The translations under genes were made by a program, and so were the position numbers. From positions 434,001 through 498,000 of the forward strand of contig JAEHOE010000081.1 in NCBI GenBank assembly GCA_016858145.1: 64,000 bases of DNA. Reading direction: 5' to 3'. Origin of the DNA: Edaphochlamys debaryana (Eukaryota > Chlorophyta > Chlorophyceae > Chlamydomonadales). Numbering within the stretch: the stretch's first letter is position 1; each line of letters opens with the position of its first letter. This document shows, one piece after another, positions 21,801-34,800 of the stretch. The notes beneath the pieces were generated by a model that was not told where the DNA came from, did not search any database, and saw nothing but the letters and a program-made list of their open reading frames with translations.

Positions 21801-22400
21801 GGGAAACTAACATCCCGCCCAAACCTGTCCCGCCAAAACCGATGTTCCCTCCGCCAAACACAGACTTTTATGCAACGCCAAGCGAAGCGCGTGTCAACTC
21901 CTCGCCAACCCGGGAATCCTGCCTCAAACAATTGGCTGAGTTATTTCTTCATCGCTTCACGTCAAACACTGGCAGCGGGCACGGATCTTCCATGCAGGCA
22001 AAGCTTCGCAACACCCTCACTTCGCGCACCGCAAGCAAGACGCCTTCGGGCGCCCCGGCTCGGCTCTCCAGCGCCAAACCTCCACACCACAACTTCCGAG
22101 CTCTGATCATTGTGCTTTCGCGTCCGCACTCGCCATACTTCCGTCATGCTCACGACAGCATGCTGCCAAGAGCCGCTCCCGCTTGCGAGCTCCCTCCACA
22201 CGTTCCGAGCTTGCTCCAACTCCATCCTTCCACACCGCCTCGGCTTGGCTTCTCGCTCCTGCTGCGATACACGCCGCCTTCGCGATTTCTTACCTCACCT
22301 CACCGCACAACACCACCCACCTCTCACGGGTGCCGTACCGTATGCCGTACCATCAGGTACAATCAAATCTCGCCAGTCGCATGATCGCAATTAGCTTGGC
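18838..22400. other. 3.6-kb intergenic region between the convergent ACC and NNT genes
   Basis: It holds the 3' ends of two tail-to-tail genes. Open frames up to about 265 codons exist on both strands but resemble no family I know. Composition is less GC-skewed than in the introns, especially 21700-22400. Visible items are a TTGGCTGGTTG-rich stretch (19080-19160), several GTACGG/CCGTAC motifs (19930, 20355, 21330, 22330), and TGTGCTCACAGGGGCCGTGC at about 20551, which recurs near 44540 and 63090. Confidence 0.7.
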
Positions 22401-25400
22401 TTAGGCCTTGACGAGGCCGAGCGCCTCGCTGACGCGGACGAGCAGCGAGTCGGTCATCTTCTTGGCGTCACCTGACGAGGGGCGGACGCGGGTACGACAG
22501 GTGATCAGCATGGAGCTTAAGATCTGGACAGACCTAGGAAGTACAGACAGCTCGGAATCAGCACCCAACATATATATATATATATACATTGTAAGCAACC
22601 GGGAATCAGCACCCACCCAGGAACATCCAGGTGTTGGGCTTGTAGAAGACCGGGTTGTCGGCGCCCGCGTAGCCGGCGCCCATGGTGCGCTTCATGAAGA
22701 AGACCTGCTTGGACTTCCACACCTCGATCACGGGCATGCCTGGGGAGGCGGTGGAACAAGGGAGGGGTGTGGGGAGCGAAGCGGTGGTCAGTACGGGGAA
22801 TGGGCGGCGTCCCCCCGCCAGTGCGCGAGGGAGCAACCCCTTGCTAGCTGCGCTGTCTTCTCCAACGCATTGACAAGGTCACATTGGGTGCCCCGCAGAA
22901 GCGCGAACCAAAACAAGCCCTCCCTGCTCGGTGACGTCCGCTACTCCTGAGCTATTCACATGCCAACCATCCGTCACGCTCACCCGCGATGACCGAGTTG
23001 GGGTCCTCCACGGCCGACGAGTTGACTGTGTCGTTGGCGCCGATGACGAGGCACACGTCAGCCTGCTCGATCTCCTCGTTGATCTCGTCCATCTCGAACA
23101 CCACGTCGTACGGCACGCCCGCCTCGGCCAGCAGCACGTTCAGCTGGCCCGGCATGCGGCCCGCCACGGGGTGGATGCCGAACTTGACCTGTCAGGGGAG
23201 GGAGGGAGGAGGAGGGGGTGGTAAGCAGAGCCCTGAGCCAGCCTCCTCCTGTGCCTCCTTCATGCCCCCAAGCCCTGTTCGATGGACAGGCGTGCTCCCT
23301 TCGGAGCTACACTCCCCCTTCATCGCAAGGTAACGCCCAGCCCACAGACACCATCAACCACCACCTTCCACAACCCCCACCTGGATGCCCTTCTCCGTGA
23401 GGACCTTGGCCAGCTCGGCCACGGGGTACTGCGCGTTGGCCACCGCCATGCCGTAGCCCGGCACAATGATGACCTTGTGCGCGCTGGTGAGCGCCTCGGT
23501 GACGCCCGCCACGTCAACCTCCTGGTGGACGAGCACCTCGGTCTGCGGTTGGGAGGAGGCGGGTGGCGGTTGGAGGAAGCGAAGGACAGCGGTCAGGTGG
23601 ATTGCGAGAGCAGTCTTCTGGAGCCCCGCGTGACACACCCCCGGGTCCTTCGAATCGCGCAATCAACCCAAGCATTTAGTAAGTATAGCCGCTTCTTCTC
23701 AACCCAAGCATTTATGAAATACAGCCGCTCCTTCTCACGTTGTTGGGGTCCTTGACCTTGGCCACGGTGTCGTAGCCGCCCAGGATGACGTTGGCCAGGG
23801 AGCGGTTCATGGCCACGCACATGATGTACGACAGGATCGCGCCGGACGAGCCGATCAGCGCGCCAACCGTCGTCAGCAGGTCGTTGTTGAGCATGAAGCC
23901 CTCCGCGCACAGCGCGTAGCCTGGGGGGAGATACGTCAGGGGTCATGCGTCAGCCCGAGCCTGTGCCTGTGCCTGTGCCGGCCTCCACCCCGAGTCGCCT
24001 CAGCCTGCAGCCCTTGGCCAGCCGCCCACCCTTCGCCTCCCGCCACCCCGCGGCCCCCTCCGGACTAGAGTAGAGCCCCTGCCCTGCCGTTTCCTCCCCT
24101 TTCGGTGTTGCCGCTCCCCGGAGTACGAGTTGAGCATCCCTCACAAAGGCGACTTCCCCACCCTTCCCTCCTCTTGCATCCTCACCGGAGTACGAGTTGA
24201 GCAGCGTGATGACCACGGGCATGTCGGCGCCGCCAATGGAGGCCGTCATGTGGGCGCCCATGACACCGGCCAGGGCGGCGGTGGCGGTGAGGGCCATGAC
24301 GCCAGCGCCGGAGGGGTCGTCGGTGGTGAGGAAGAAGGCGCCCGCCGCCAGGTTGGCGGCGAACAGGCCCAGGTTGATGGCGTTCTGTACGGCAGATCAG
24401 AGATCGAGATCCAGGTTACCAAGCATGACAAACACGCCAATGATTGATGAGCAGGGCTGCACATGCGACGGGGCGACCGGCCCGGCCCCATATCAACACT
24501 GCTGCAACACGCTTGGAAGTGAAGGCAGGAAAGGGGCGTACCTTGCCGGGCAGGGACAGGGCGTCCGACTTGAGCACGCCGTGCAGCTTTCCGAAGGCCA
24601 CGGCGGAGCCCGTCAGGGTGACGGCGCCGATGAAGTCGCCCAGGAAGGCAGTCACCTGGGGGTGTGCGACGGGGTTAGGGGGAGGGTTCAGAGGATTGGA
24701 GCGCGTGTCTGCCGCTGCCGCTTGCTTGGGCCCTACTTGGTGTCTTCCCCAATCCAGCCCAGCCCCACCCCTCACCCGGCATCTCCCATACCTCCCACAC
24801 CCAAACACCCCTTCCAACCCACCCCCAAACCCCAGCACCACCCTCACCTTGTGCGTCATGTCCATGTGCTCCGGGTCCACCGCCATCACGTTGGCGATCG
24901 AGGTCACCATGGCCGCCAGGCCCACCAGCGAGTGGAAGGCCGCCACCATCTGGGGCAGCTCCGTGATCTTCATGGTCTTGCCGATGTAGTGGCCAGTGGC
25001 TGTACGGCAACACGAGGTGTACGGCAGGGGGTACGACACGGGATCAGGACAGGACCATGCCATGACTGGAAAGGCTGGAGCCCTCACTACTAGGGCGACC
25101 GACCCGCCAACCCTAATCCCTTTCCTCCACCCCACCCAGATCCCTCCCGATCTCACCCGCTCCGGCCGCTAGCAGCGCGCCGACCTGGCCGTACACCATG
25201 GGGGTGGCCCCCATCATGCCCAGGGTAGCCGCAATGCCGGAGCCCACACCCGCCATGCCAAGCGCGTTGCCGGTGCGGGCAGAGGCCTGGGGAGGGCGGC
25301 GGAGGTAGGGAGGGGGTCAGAGCGGGTCATTGGTCGGGCGGCGAGAGGGTTGATATCACGTCAAGCAAGGCAAGGGGTGCGAAACGGGGGTTGCATTTCG

Positions 25401-28400
25401 GCCTCGCACCGCATTCCACGCACCTGGTTGGCGAGGCAGGCGATGGCAGCAATGCACAGCGCCGAGGAGCACAGGTAGGTGGCGGAGCTGATGCCGAACG
25501 AGTCGAAGCCGCCCGACAGCACAGAGCCCGCCAGGTAGCCGGCAACAAGGGTGCCGGCTGGGGGGGGGACGGATGGGGGGATGAGGGGTCGGGAAACGTG
25601 CATTGCCGGTGGGAAAGTCCCAAGGAGAACGCCCAACGCGGAGAGTGGTCCGCAGAAGCCGGCGGCGGCAAGGCACGTGCCAGCGGCAATACACGCCACA
25701 CAACCTACCGGGGATGGCGTACAGGTGGTTGTACTCAATGGGGTCGGTGGGGCGCTTGAACATGTCCAGCATGCGCTGTGGGGGGAGGTGAGAGGGGGGC
25801 ATACGCACGGTGTGGGGGTCAGCTTTGAGTGCAGATAACGGCACTCTGTCCACACAGCTACCGGCCTGTCTGGCGTCAGTGCTCGCGCCTGCCTGCATGC
25901 TCGCGCCCTTTCCCGCTGTCCCATTCGCTTCAGACCAAGACACGCTACCCCACCCCACCCCGCCCCGCCCCCATACGCGCGCACACCTGGGTGATGGTGA
26001 AGCCGCCGCCAATGTTGATGGCCGAGGCGCCCACCGCAAGCGCCGCCAGGCCGCGGGCGGGGGTGTCGGGGATGAGGCCGCCGCCGGCCAGCACCATGCC
26101 GCCCACGGCCGTCAGGCCCGACACGGCATTGGTGACCGACATGAGCGGCGAGTGCAGCGCAGGCACTACGCCCCACACCGTCTGGTAGCCGCAGATGGAG
26201 GCCAGGCCGAACTTGGTGAGCATCGAAGAGAAGGCGGGGTTGGGCGCCGACATGCCGATGGCCAGCGCGCCTGCGGGTGCGAGGTTTTGGGGAGCGGTTG
26301 GGGCAGGTTGGTTTCGGTTTGGGTTTTAAGACGCGTTTGCGACGGCATGATCACCGCTGCGAGGGTCTTCCGCTGCTGCGTCTCACCGCCTCTGTGTCCC
26401 CTCCGCACGTGCACGCCCACACCCACGCGGCCCCGTCGCTTCCGACGCCCCTTCCTCCCGCGCCCGCTCACCCGCAATGGCGGCCGAGGTGGTGATGGCC
26501 GACTTCTTGGTGGGCTCGTACAGGTCGATGGGGCCCGTCTCCTTCTTGGGCTCCTCCTTGGCCACCTTGGTGTTGGCCTGTTTGGGAGGTGGGGTGATGG
26601 GGTGGAGGAAGGGGGGGGGGGTCAGGGTCGAGGACACAGTCCACACGCGGTGGCCAGGCAGCCAAACCAGGGGCGTAGCTCTGGGCGCGTGGTGAAGTCG
26701 CGGGCTTCCGAGGGGGGCACGGCACGCGACTCGGCCCGCGGCTGTGCCCACCTGGGGGATGACGTTGGGCGGCGGCGGCCAGCGCAGCTCACCCTCCTCC
26801 AGCACCAGGGAGCCGCTGGGGGGGGGGGGGGAGGGGGGAGGAAAGGGGTCGGGCAGGGCGTCAGGGAGCGAGTCGGCCATCATCAGAATTGCAGTGCTCC
26901 AGAACCCCCCCCCTTGCCCTTCACTTCTGCCCTCATTCCCCTCGTGCTTCCCCTCATCCTTCCACCCTCATCCTTCCACCCATCCCTAGCCCCTGCGACC
27001 CGTGCGCTCACCGGATGACGGGGTCGGCGTGGTCGATGCGGAACGTGTTCTTGGGCGCCCCCGTGAAGGGCCCGGCCGACAGCAGCAGCTTACTGATGTT
27101 GTTGGCGTACAGCGACGAGGCCTGACCGGCCATGCGGGAGGGCATGTCCGTGTAGCCAATCACCGTCACCTGGGGGGGGGAGAGGGGGTTGGGGGGGTGA
27201 AGTGTGTGTCATTGGAGGCAGACGTGCCGGCAGGGAGGGGGGCAGGCGGGAGGGGGGCAGGCAGGGGGAGCAGGCAGGGCGGGCGGCGCACTGAAGAGCT
27301 GCTCACCCGGTTGGGGGTCTTGACCAGCTCGCCCTGCTTGGTGTAGGCGCAGTTGCCGCCGGCCTCGGCCGACAGGTCCACGATCACGGAGCCTGGAGAG
27401 GGGGGTGGCGGGGAACAAGTCCGTCAAGTTCACGCTTCCACACGTCAGCATTGACGTGTCCCGTGCCCATCCTTTAGCGCCACGCGACCTCCACGCGAAC
27501 CTCCCACGTGCCCACTTCGCGTCTCCCCTGCTCATGCCGCAAGCGGTCGCTACACGCAGCCCCGTCCCATTCCAACCCCCCCCAAAGCCCCCCCCTCCCC
27601 CCCCTCACCCGGCTTCATCGAGTCCACCATGTCCTTGGTGATGAGCAGCGGGGCGCCCTTGCCCGGGATGAGGGCGGTGGTGATGATAATGTCCACCTGG
27701 GGGGGGGGGTAGTTTAGGAGGGTAGTTTAGGGGGGGGGAGAGGGGGGGAGACGGGGGGCGAGGAGGTGAGCGGCAGACCCCGGGATGCTCCGCTCAGCTG
27801 CACACACCCGCTGTGCGCATTGCGGGCAGCCTCCCGACCTTTCCACGTCCCCTCCCCACCTCGCATCAGGCCCACCATAGTCCCCCGCCCCCCCCCCTTT
27901 CACCCACGTCCTTGGCCTGCGCCGCGAAGAGCTTCATCTCCGCCTCGATGAAGGCGGGGGACATCTCCTTCGAGTAGCCAGTGCCGCTCTCGCCCTCCTC
28001 CTGGATGTCCACAGTCAGGAACTCGGCGCCCATGGACTTGGCCTGGGGGACAGGGGTGGGTGGCGGGGTGGGGAGAGAGGAGGATGGGGCACAGGGGGCA
28101 TCCCGTCAGTAACTTTCTCTGCGGATACGGGTTTTGGCACGGACTGCACCTCAAGCGGCGGCTGAGGCTGGAAATCTTGTGCAACCCTTCCTTTCGGAAA
28201 CCACAAGCCGCAAGACCCCATTGTGCCCGTCCTCACCTGCTCCCGCACAGCGCCGCGAGTGTCGAACACGCGCACGACTGCGCCCAGGGACTTGGCGGCG
28301 CCGCAGGCCGCCAGGCCCGCCACGCCGCCGCCGATGACCAGGACCTTGGCGGGCGGGATGCGGCCGGCGGCCGTGATCTGGCCGTTGAGGAAGCGCTCGA

Positions 28401-29871
28401 AGTGCTGACAGGCCTCGGTGACGGCCCTGACAGGGGGAGGGAGGGGGGAGGGGAGGGGGAGGGGGGTGCACGTGTCAGGCATGGGCGGGCGGTGCACGCA
28501 GCGCCTAGGAAGCACACGCCGCGCATGCAAGAGCTGAAGCTGTCCTAACGCCAGAGGCAACGTGGGCGCTCAGCAGTCTCCTAGGAGGGGCAGTCTCCTA
28601 GCAGGATAGCGCACCTGTAGCCGGCGACGGAGGCCATCGAGGTGAGCGAGTCAAAGGTCTGGGCGCGCGAGATGGTGCGCGGGATGCAGTCCATGCCGAT
28701 CACGTTGAGGCGGCGCTTGGCCAGGGCCTCGACCAGGTCCTTGTTGCGGGAGGGGTAGACGTACGAGATGAGGCTGGGGGGTGGGTAGGGGGAAGGGGGG
28801 GACGGGGGGAAGAAGGGGGATGAGGAGGTCGGGGGGAGGCAGGGGAGAGGGTCGCATGGCTAGCAGCGGTGCAGCGGGGAGGCAGGCCGCGGGCGTGTGC
28901 GGGCTGGGGGGAGAGGCAGTGGGCAGGATCTCGAATCTGCATAATTGTACGGCAGATCAGACTCACGTGGAGCCCTCCTTCATCTTGTTGACCTCGTCCA
29001 TAGCGGGCGGGCGCACGCGCAGGACAATGTCGGCCGAGTAGGCGCCGACGTTGTCGACCAGGGTGGCGCCAGAGGCGACGTAGTCGGCGTCCTAAAGATG
29101 TTAGGGAAGTGATAGGGGCAGAGGAGGAGAGGGTTCAGCAGGAAGGTGAGAGGATGTGGCGGTGCGAGTGGATGGGAGGCAGGTGGGTGGGGCTTGGGAG
29201 TTAGGGAGCGCGGGAACCCCGAGTCCACGTCAGCAGCGTGCAAGCGTGCAAGCGAGTCGCGACGGTCGCAGCTGGGAAACGCTGCGATCGCCGTTGCGCT
29301 TCGAGTGCGCTGAGTTCGCGAGGCGTTGCAAAGCGGCGCGCCGTGGTCCAAAAAGCGCAAAAGAAGCCCTAGGAAGCCGTTACAACTTGCCGAGAAAGAG
29401 GAGCTCTCGCCGGCACCCTTCTCCACGACGACGGACTTGAAGCCAGCCTTGATCAGCTGGGCGACAGCAGCCGGGCTCAGGGCCACGCGGCGCTCTCCGG
29501 CGGCATTCTCGCGAGGCACACCTGGGCAAGCATATTGGTGAGGGAAGAGGCGCTCAGGGTCAGCTGGCCTGAAAGCTTCGGCAATTGAGCCACTTGCGCG
29601 ATAGGTCAGGCGGGCTGGGGCAGCGCGCTGCTCGGGTCGAAGGGCACGGTCGCATGCGACTTCCGAAAGCGAGCGCAGGCCGCAGACAACGCGCGACCCT
29701 GCACCCAGCGCAATGTGCACGCTGCTCACCGACAACAAGGTCAGCGTAGGGGATGGGCGCCTTGAGGGGCTCGCTGGGACCCTGCGAGCTAATTGGCGCG
29801 GTGCCGGCAAGCGCCTGGCGCGCGAGGTTGGGCCGCGGCGCCAGCAGGCGCGGCAGCGTCCTGCAAGCCAT
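22401..29871 (-). CDS. NNT: Proton-translocating NAD(P)+ transhydrogenase, single-chain, mitochondrial type
   Basis: Transfers hydride from NADH to NADP+ driven by the proton gradient. Exons on the minus strand: 29871-29730, 29521-29391, 29091-28967, 28773-28615, 28426-28237, 28042-27908, 27696-27609, 27392-27307, 27169-27012, 26815-26752, 26577-26472, 26270-25987, 25775-25709, 25557-25424, 25286-25157, 24999-24848, 24655-24542, 24384-24186, 23920-23739, 23542-23381, 23188-22984, 22739-22617, 22471-22401. The model gives 1068 residues, close to the animal enzyme. N terminus [20 protein letters not shown] is Arg-rich and acid-free, as in mitochondrial leaders. Domain I begins at VVGVPREN, with the NAD loop [11 protein letters not shown]. 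Membrane domain II lies roughly in residues 430-860. Domain III carries [22 protein letters not shown] and [20 protein letters not shown]. The alpha part precedes beta, as in algal and animal proteins. Intron 2 has a GC donor (GCAAGT) required by phase. The frame stays open upstream to 30435, so an earlier start is possible. Confidence 0.96.
22570..22588. repeat. AT dinucleotide microsatellite in the last NNT intron
   Basis: About nine TA units sit in the 145-base intron between NNT exons 22739-22617 and 22471-22401. It is flanked by two copies of GGAATCAGCACCCA (about 22554 and 22602), another small direct repeat overlapping an exon end. Confidence 0.85.
23660..23735. repeat. Short tandem repeat in an NNT intron
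   Basis: TCAACCCAAGCATTTA is followed by GTAAGTATAGCCGCTTCTTC in the first copy (about 23662-23699) and by TGAAATACAGCCGCTCCTTC in the second (about 23700-23735). The repeat ends at the donor of exon 23920-23739, so it is another junction-adjacent duplication. Confidence 0.75.
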
Positions 29872-31848
29872 GTACAGGCGGCCATTTTGGTGCAGGCCGT
29901 GGTCAACAGACGGCGCAAGGCTGTTGCTCGCGCGGGTTGCGGGCTCCGAAAGGGTGTTGTTCGCGCCAGCTCGGCGCGCCGGCGCGAGGGACAATCCACT
30001 GGAGGGGGCACAGGACGTCCCGCGGCAAGCATATTGCGGGCGAAGCGAGCAGCGCCGCCTCCGAGCGCGCTCCAGATTGTGTCGGAGATGCCGGGGAGAG
30101 CGACCAAAACCGGGCCCACGCTCACCTGTGGTGGATGTGCCGCGACTGCAGCTGCAGAGCGGGCCTCTGCCTGCTGAGCATCTTGAGCACTTGCATGTCG
30201 CGGTTTGGGGCCCGCAGGCGGGATGCAGGCGACTACTGTTCCCCGAGCAGTCGCCTTCTATTGAGTGTTCCGAGCCCCGCTTCTTCGATTTGTGTGTGAG
30301 CGCTTGTATGTGTCGGGCCGGGCGACCTGCAGGCGCTCTTATTTGGCAGCACGCTCGCGCCGTACCAATCGCGGAGAGAACGTGAGCGTCCGCTCGCCTG
30401 CCAGGTCGCGAGCTGCCTTTTGAGCTCCTCTGCACTCAGCTCCATCTGCTCGCGAGCTGTGCGGGCGCGGTTGGCGCCTCCACGAGGGTCGCGATAAAGT
30501 GCAATGCGGTCGTTAGCCCGAAATCCTTTGACTTCGCACCCACGCCCCCATCGCTCAACGCTGTAAACAGTGCTACGTATCGTACAAGCAGCGGATCAAG
30601 CCGCGCGCAAGACGAGGGATGTTGCGTGCCAGAAGTACCGGCACCCGCGTCGCGCAGCACCTCGCGCCAAGAGCGCCCTCGCTCTCGGGAATCCACGGTG
30701 CAGGAAGGCGCCCTCTGCTCACCAGCCCTCAAAACGCTCGTCGGGAGGCAGGACGACCATACCCAACGGCCGGCAGCTAAGAGAAACGGGCGGTTCGCTG
30801 GGCTTACGGCCGGCTTACGTCTTGCCCACGAACCGCGCCATACACCCATACACGTTAGAGAAGCGGATCTCCGCTCGCTCTCGAGTCCCCCCGCGAAATC
30901 CCGACCTCCCGGCCCCTCCGCCCAGTGCTCGACCCTATTGCCAGCACTGGGCCACACGGCGATCCTCTGCTGAGTCGAAGTGTCATGACGAGCCTCCACG
31001 GCCACACAAGTCGTGGCTGTCGCGGCAACCCCCACCGGCCCCACGACCCCGCCTCCGCCTGCCACTTTCGGCGACCAGGTACCCCGTTCACAGGCACAGG
31101 CATTCTGCGTCGGCCAACATCATGCGACGCCAACACCGCGGCACTACGCCCCGTTGTCTATAATAACCCCGCCTGCGCCTCTGGCGGCCGTAAGCTAGGC
31201 AAGCCCCCACGGCCCCTCCGTCAGCTCCCCCGTTGCCACACCCGACGCGGTCCACGCCCTCGCGGGTGAATCCAGATGGGGCGGGGCTGCAGCGATGCAC
31301 GGCCCCTGGTCGCCAGCCGAGCGGCCCGCAGCCCCTCGGCCGGGCTCCATCCCCAGCTCAGAGCTCGCACCACCAGACCTGCCCACCGCTCGCACCAGCC
31401 TCCAGCCAGGGCCGACGCCTCCGCCCCCGGCTGCAAGCACACACACACAACTCCCGGGGTCGCGCTTGCAGGCCAGCCACACAGCCCAGCCCAGTCCGGC
31501 AGCCCCCGCTGAGGCCCCGGCCGCACTGGTCCGGCCGCAACTCGGGCTCCGGCGCTCTCGCTCAACCCCTCTCCTTCTGGAAGCGGTTCCTGCTGTAGCC
31601 TTCGCATCCTCCGGCTGCAATGCCAGCAGCCCCGAAGTGAGGCTGCGCCCTGGGCCCTGGGCCCCTGCACTCCAGGCACCTCGCAGCCGCATGCCCGCAT
31701 GCGCACAACCGGGGCGGTGAACCGCCGCATGGGCCGTGACGGCATCCAGCCACCCGGGTGACTGTGACGCTCTGACGAGCCACCACGGGGATGTCCCGTG
31801 CCCGCATGCCTGCATGCGCCGGCGCCGCCCCCATGCGCCGCTGCGGAT
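29872..31848. other. 2-kb region upstream of NNT and downstream of the LRR gene
   Basis: This should contain the NNT promoter and 5' UTR. No conserved protein was recognised. A minus-strand frame from 30445 starts MELSAEELKRQLATWQASGR, which looks protein-like for some 35 residues before becoming low complexity; I could not tie it to a gene. Around 31690-31830 there are repeated GCATGC and CATCCAGCCACC(C/T)GG segments next to the LRR terminal exon. Confidence 0.5.
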
Positions 31849-34800
31849 TTACTCGGCGTCCAGCCACCTGGCCAGTGCCCTCGCCGCGGCGCTCTCCCGC
31901 AGCTCGCGGCGCTCGTGCAGGGCCGCCTCGCGGGCGGCCTTGGCGCAGAGCCGGGCGTCCTGCGGGGGGGAGGGCGGAGTGGCAGTCGGCGGAGGGGATT
32001 AGGAGGGGGAGGGGCGGGGGCAGGCAGTGCCCGTTGGCTTCTCTGCAAGAGGAGCACGGCAGGTGGTGACCGGGGTCGGCAGCCTGGCTGCTGAGCCGCC
32101 GTTGCAGCTAGGGTCGCGCCGCTGGCGCCCGCGTTGTGTAAGGTAGTAAGGAAGAGAAACGTGTTCTTTTGGAACGGCTCCACTGCGCCCGATACCCTGA
32201 TTCGTGTTGGGATCGAAGGCTTGGAAGCATTCGCGACTCCTCGCCGCCAAACTTCCGCACACAGGTTCCACCGCCCGCTGTATGCCTGCTTCGCCCACAC
32301 CACCCTTCGCACCAGAGAACCTTACGCCCTTCACCCACCCCTCGCCGGACCCCGCCCACCTGCTGCTGACTTGGCCCTCCCCCTCGCCTCTTCGGCTCCC
32401 TCCTACCCTACGCCCCTCCCTCGCACTGCCGTCCTCATCCCCGCTACTCATCCTCGTGCCTTCACCCTCCTTGCCGCCCCACCGCCTGCACCCACCTGCT
32501 CTACATACGCCAGACGGAACTTCTCAGCGATGTGCAGCTCCTCGGCCGCACTGGGCCCCGTCCGGGCCCCGCCGGGCCCATCCAGGTCCGCCCACGCCGA
32601 CGGGGCCACCAGCGCCGCCAGCGAGTCGTCCAGCGCCGGCGGCGGCGGTTGACGGTTGGCGGTTGGCGCGGCGGTTGGGGCTGGGCCTGGCCCGGGCCCG
32701 GGTGGCGTTGAAGAGGCGGAGGTGGGGAGGGGGCCGGCGGCAGAGGCTGGGGGGACGGGCCCCGGCTGTCGCCAGTGCCCTGGCCCGGCGTCGGCAGCAG
32801 GGTGCGGGAGGGGTGGCGGGGGGCCCGGGTCCGCCGGGGCCCGAGCGGGCCCACCTTGCCCCGGGTCCAAGAGGCCCGGGGCCTCCGTTGCGCCAGCGCG
32901 CTCCGCCTCACCGCCTCTGGACCCGCCCGCCTGGGCCTGGGCCTGGGCTTGGACCTGCTTGTCTCGGAGGTGGGGCGCTTGATAGCGCCCCTTCGCCTGC
33001 CCCTGCCCTTGCCCTTGCCCCTGCCCTTGCGCCTGGCCGATGCTAGAGCCAGTGCCAGAACCGCCGCTGGAGCCGGCTGGCCGGGGCTGCGACTGGGCTT
33101 GCGGCCCGCCGCCGCCCCCCACCCTGCTGCCCGCTGTCGCACCAGCACGGATGACCCTGATCGCAGGCCCCGACGTGTCCCCTCCTGTGGACGCAGCCCC
33201 CCTGGACCGCCGCAGCTCCAACTCCCGCTGGACATCCTCGTACTGCTGCAGCGCCGGGTGCACGTACGGCGCCTGTACGGCGTCCGTACAGGAGGCGTAC
33301 GGCGCCCGGTGCTGTGACGGTTGGCCGTTGGCGGCAGTTGGGGCTGGCGGCGGCGGCGGCGGCAGGGCCTCCGCCAGCTCGACGCGGGGGCTGAGGCGGC
33401 GTACCAAGTGGTGTGCCAGGGCCGGCGCCCCCGGCCACACGAGCACGCGCAGGCGGGGCAGGCCCACCTGGGCCCCGGCGTCGGGGAGCGCGTCGGGGCC
33501 TGGGGTGGGCCCGGTTGGAGGGATAGTCAGTCGGATAGTCGGGGCGGAGGCGCGTTGGGGTTAGGGGTAGTACTCACTGCTCCTCGCGTGCACAGACAGC
33601 AGGCGCGCTATTGGGACAAGACAGGTTTCCACATGACCCTGACTGAGCACGGGCGCCCGGGTCCCACCTGCCTCCGCCACCTCCTCCCAGCTCTCGGCTG
33701 CCGGCTCCAGGGGCCCGGCCGCCGGCTCCACGCGGACGTGCGGCAGCAGGTCGGGAAGGGCCTGGCAGGGGTGGGCAACAGGAGGGGAGGGGCGGGGCGG
33801 TAGGTCTCTAGGACAGCAGAGCCAGAGCAGGGGAGCGGGGGGTGGGGCGGCCCAACAGGCAGGAGCTACGGAGCAAAAGCACGCAAAAGCACCTGTTCCC
33901 AAGTGCCTTCTGGTGAGGGTCTTGAGGGCTTCCTCACTCGCAGCGGTGGTGAGAAACCTCTTGAGGAAGGCCCCAGCCCCCAACGCGCACCTCGCCAACC
34001 CCAAGGGTCGACCATCCCCCCTTGTCTCCCAACATCGCCTATGCCCCGCCAAGCTCTTCCTGTCGTCTCGCCGCCCATTTTGCCCCGCCCCCGCCCCTTC
34101 TGCCTTACCTCTGCTCCCTGCCTCGCATCCCGCCCGCAGCTCCCCGCGTTGCTCCTAAGCCCACCCTGCATCGTGCCTCGTGCCTCCCGCCGTACCCGCC
34201 GTACCCGCCTCTACAGGCCCACCCCGGGCCCACCGTCCCCCGCTCACGTCCAGAGCCGCATCGTCCTGGGCCCGGCCCCCGCCAACCGCCAGCAACTCCA
34301 GGGAGGGGCACAGGCCCGGCAGGTCCCGCAGCAGGCCCACCCAGGCCACGGCCGGCGGCAGGCCCCGCAGATCTAGGGCCCGAATCCCGGGGCAGCTGCG
34401 CAGAACCTGCCAAGGATGTGTGGGAGGAGGGAGGGCGACGGAGGCAAGGGTGGGTAAGGTGGGAAGCCTACCAGGTGAGCCGGCTTTGCAGCCTCAAACA
34501 GCGCTGCTCAACAGTCTACAACCTTGTCCAGAGTCCCACAGTGTCAGCCGCTCTGCCCTGTGACTCTCGAATGCCTGGCCCTGCCCGCCACCCCGCCAGC
34601 CCCCGCCGCTCCCGCATTCTTGCAAGGCCCTGAACGCTCCACACAGCACTTCGTAAGGCCACCCACCCTCCGTATGGCTCGCTCCGTCAGCGCAGTCGCC
34701 CCCTGCAGGTCCAGCATCGTCCAGCCCTCATCTGCCAGTCCCTCCAAAACGCGATTGGACAGCACGCCGCGCCGTCTGTGCAGAGGAGGGGTGCAGGCAC

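Noticed and set aside
22401..29871. Two separate bacterial-style genes pntA and pntB
   Set aside because: The alpha and beta parts are joined in one phase-consistent exon series without an intervening stop or start.
30436..31065. 209-codon minus-strand ORF between NNT and the LRR gene
   Set aside because: No family resemblance, no splice or start context, and competing frames of equal length on the other strand.
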